Below are positions 11,549 to 12,238 of a DNA stretch of 12,238 bases, piece after piece. Under the pieces are notes generated by a model, which did no database searches, was not told the origin of the DNA, and worked only from the letters and a program-made list of their open reading frames with translations. Each line of letters begins with the position of its first letter. Position 1 is the stretch's first letter. Position numbers and translations under genes: made by a program. Origin of the DNA: Clostridiales bacterium. Lineage in GTDB: Bacteria; Bacillota; Clostridia; Oscillospirales; Oscillospiraceae. The DNA is taken from contig VSNB01000082.1 in the NCBI GenBank assembly GCA_009774055.1, positions 1 through 12,238 of the forward strand, written 5' to 3'.

Positions 11549-12238
11549 TCACCCCCCGCCGCCGCCCTCCGCCGGGCCCTCCGCCTCCTCCGGGCGCAGG
11601 ACGGCCTGGACCACCCAGCGCTGGGCGTAGCCGTCCCCGGTGCAGGTGGACAGGGTGAGAATCCGGTCCCCGGCCTCCGGCGTGACGCCGGTGTCCGCCA
11701 GGGCGCTGTCCAGGCAGAAGCGGATAAACGCCTGCCTCGTCTCCTCGTCCTCCACGTCCAGCTCCTGGTACACCCGGTCCTTCACGTCCGCCGCGTAGAC
11801 GGCGAAGATGTCGTACCGATGGAGGCCGGCGTCGTCCGCGATGTAGACGGAGGGGTGTTCCTGCCGGTAGGCGTCGTCCTCATAGAACCGGAGGGGGGCG
11901 AACATGGCGCCGCTGCGCAGCCGGTGGCCGTAGACGACGGTGTGGAAGTCGCCCAGGTCCCGGCTGTTCCGGCTGTCCATAAAAATAGCCCCCACGGAGC
12001 TGGGCTCCCCCGTCCAGGTATGCTTGAGGTACCACTGGTTGTTGGCCCCCTGCATGAGGGGGTAGGAGATGCCGGTATCCGGGATCTCGATCCACCCCGC
12101 CACCTCCGGATTATAGGCCCGGAGGGCCTCCAGGTCTACTGCCGCCAGGGCCGCCAGGGGGTCCGGCTCCTCCGGCGGTTCCGGTTCCTCCGCAGGCTCA
12201 GGCATTCCGGGGGCCGCCGGCGGTTCCGGGACCTCCGC
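11549..12238 (-). CDS. Class B type sortase (N-terminus beyond window)
   Basis: The frame is open to the window edge (229 residues seen), so the true start and membrane anchor lie outside. The ATG at 12205 is inside a Pro/Glu-rich linker (MPEPAEEPEPPEEPDP) and has no good ribosome binding site. Numbering from that ATG, the sortase fold runs from GWIEIPDTGISYPLMQG (37-53) through GAIFMDSRN. The catalytic His is in VVYGHRL (His94), the catalytic Cys in TLSTC (Cys188) and the Arg in QRWVVQ (Arg196). Sortases are membrane-bound transpeptidases that cut LPXTG-like signals and join proteins to the wall. The pattern of WYLKHTW and the position of helices is most like class B. No sortase substrate is visible in this window; the SLH protein uses another anchoring mode. 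The C-terminus is a Gly-rich tail. Confidence 0.9.
   Translation of the reverse strand, partial: AEVPEPPAAPGMPEPAEEPEPPEEPDPLAALAAVDLEALRAYNPEVAGWIEIPDTGISYPLMQGANNQWYLKHTWTGEPSSVGAIFMDSRNSRDLGDFHTVVYGHRLRSGAMFAPLRFYEDDAYRQEHPSVYIADDAGLHRYDIFAVYAADVKDRVYQELDVEDEETRQAFIRFCLDSALADTGVTPEAGDRILTLSTCTGDGYAQRWVVQAVLRPEEAEGPAEGGGGG

Overview
The window looks like a chromosomal segment of a GC-rich, spore-forming Clostridia member, most likely Oscillospiraceae (the Flavonifractor/Oscillibacter/Lawsonibacter kind). The evidence is the gene order HU - rqcP(yabO) - yabP - yabQ - divIC on the minus strand, sigma-A type promoters with strong AGGAGG ribosome binding sites, S-layer-homology and sortase surface genes, and abundant palindromic intergenic repeats. 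The genus is inference.

Layout. 1-592 (minus) is the start of an unrecognised membrane protein with a long leader and an operator-like dyad over its promoter. 905-981 is a tRNA-Ala(CGC). About 1000-1600 has no convincing gene and is full of hairpins. 1603-2695 and 4986-3057 form a mirror-image pair: each has a sigma-A promoter, a roughly 270-nt structured leader RNA, and a secreted protein (a stalk/NPCBM-like protein on plus; a WG-repeat plus SLH protein on minus). The two leaders are homologous, with compensatory base changes in several helices. Both can form a terminator-like hairpin that an upstream segment could disrupt, so this looks like a riboswitch-like element present twice. I do not recognise its class, and it is the most interesting object here.

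5231-7014 (minus) is an AT-richer ABC exporter gene killed by a 156-bp MITE-like foldback at a TA. Removing the element and one TA restores the frame and the missing H-loop. A second foldback element sits exactly in the TA of the stop codon of the stalk gene. Divergently at 7186-9010 lies an autoregulated-looking padR - DUF2812 membrane protein operon.

9263-11462 (minus) is the conserved sporulation/division block. HU has its own sigma-A promoter. RqcP (ribosome quality control) follows, then YabP and YabQ behind a good sigma-E promoter, then DivIC. yabQ has no stop codon before divIC, so a 264-residue YabQ-DivIC fusion is encoded, although divIC keeps its own ribosome binding site and start. 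Two inverted copies of a mosaic intergenic repeat bracket this block. The window ends in a class B type sortase whose start lies outside.
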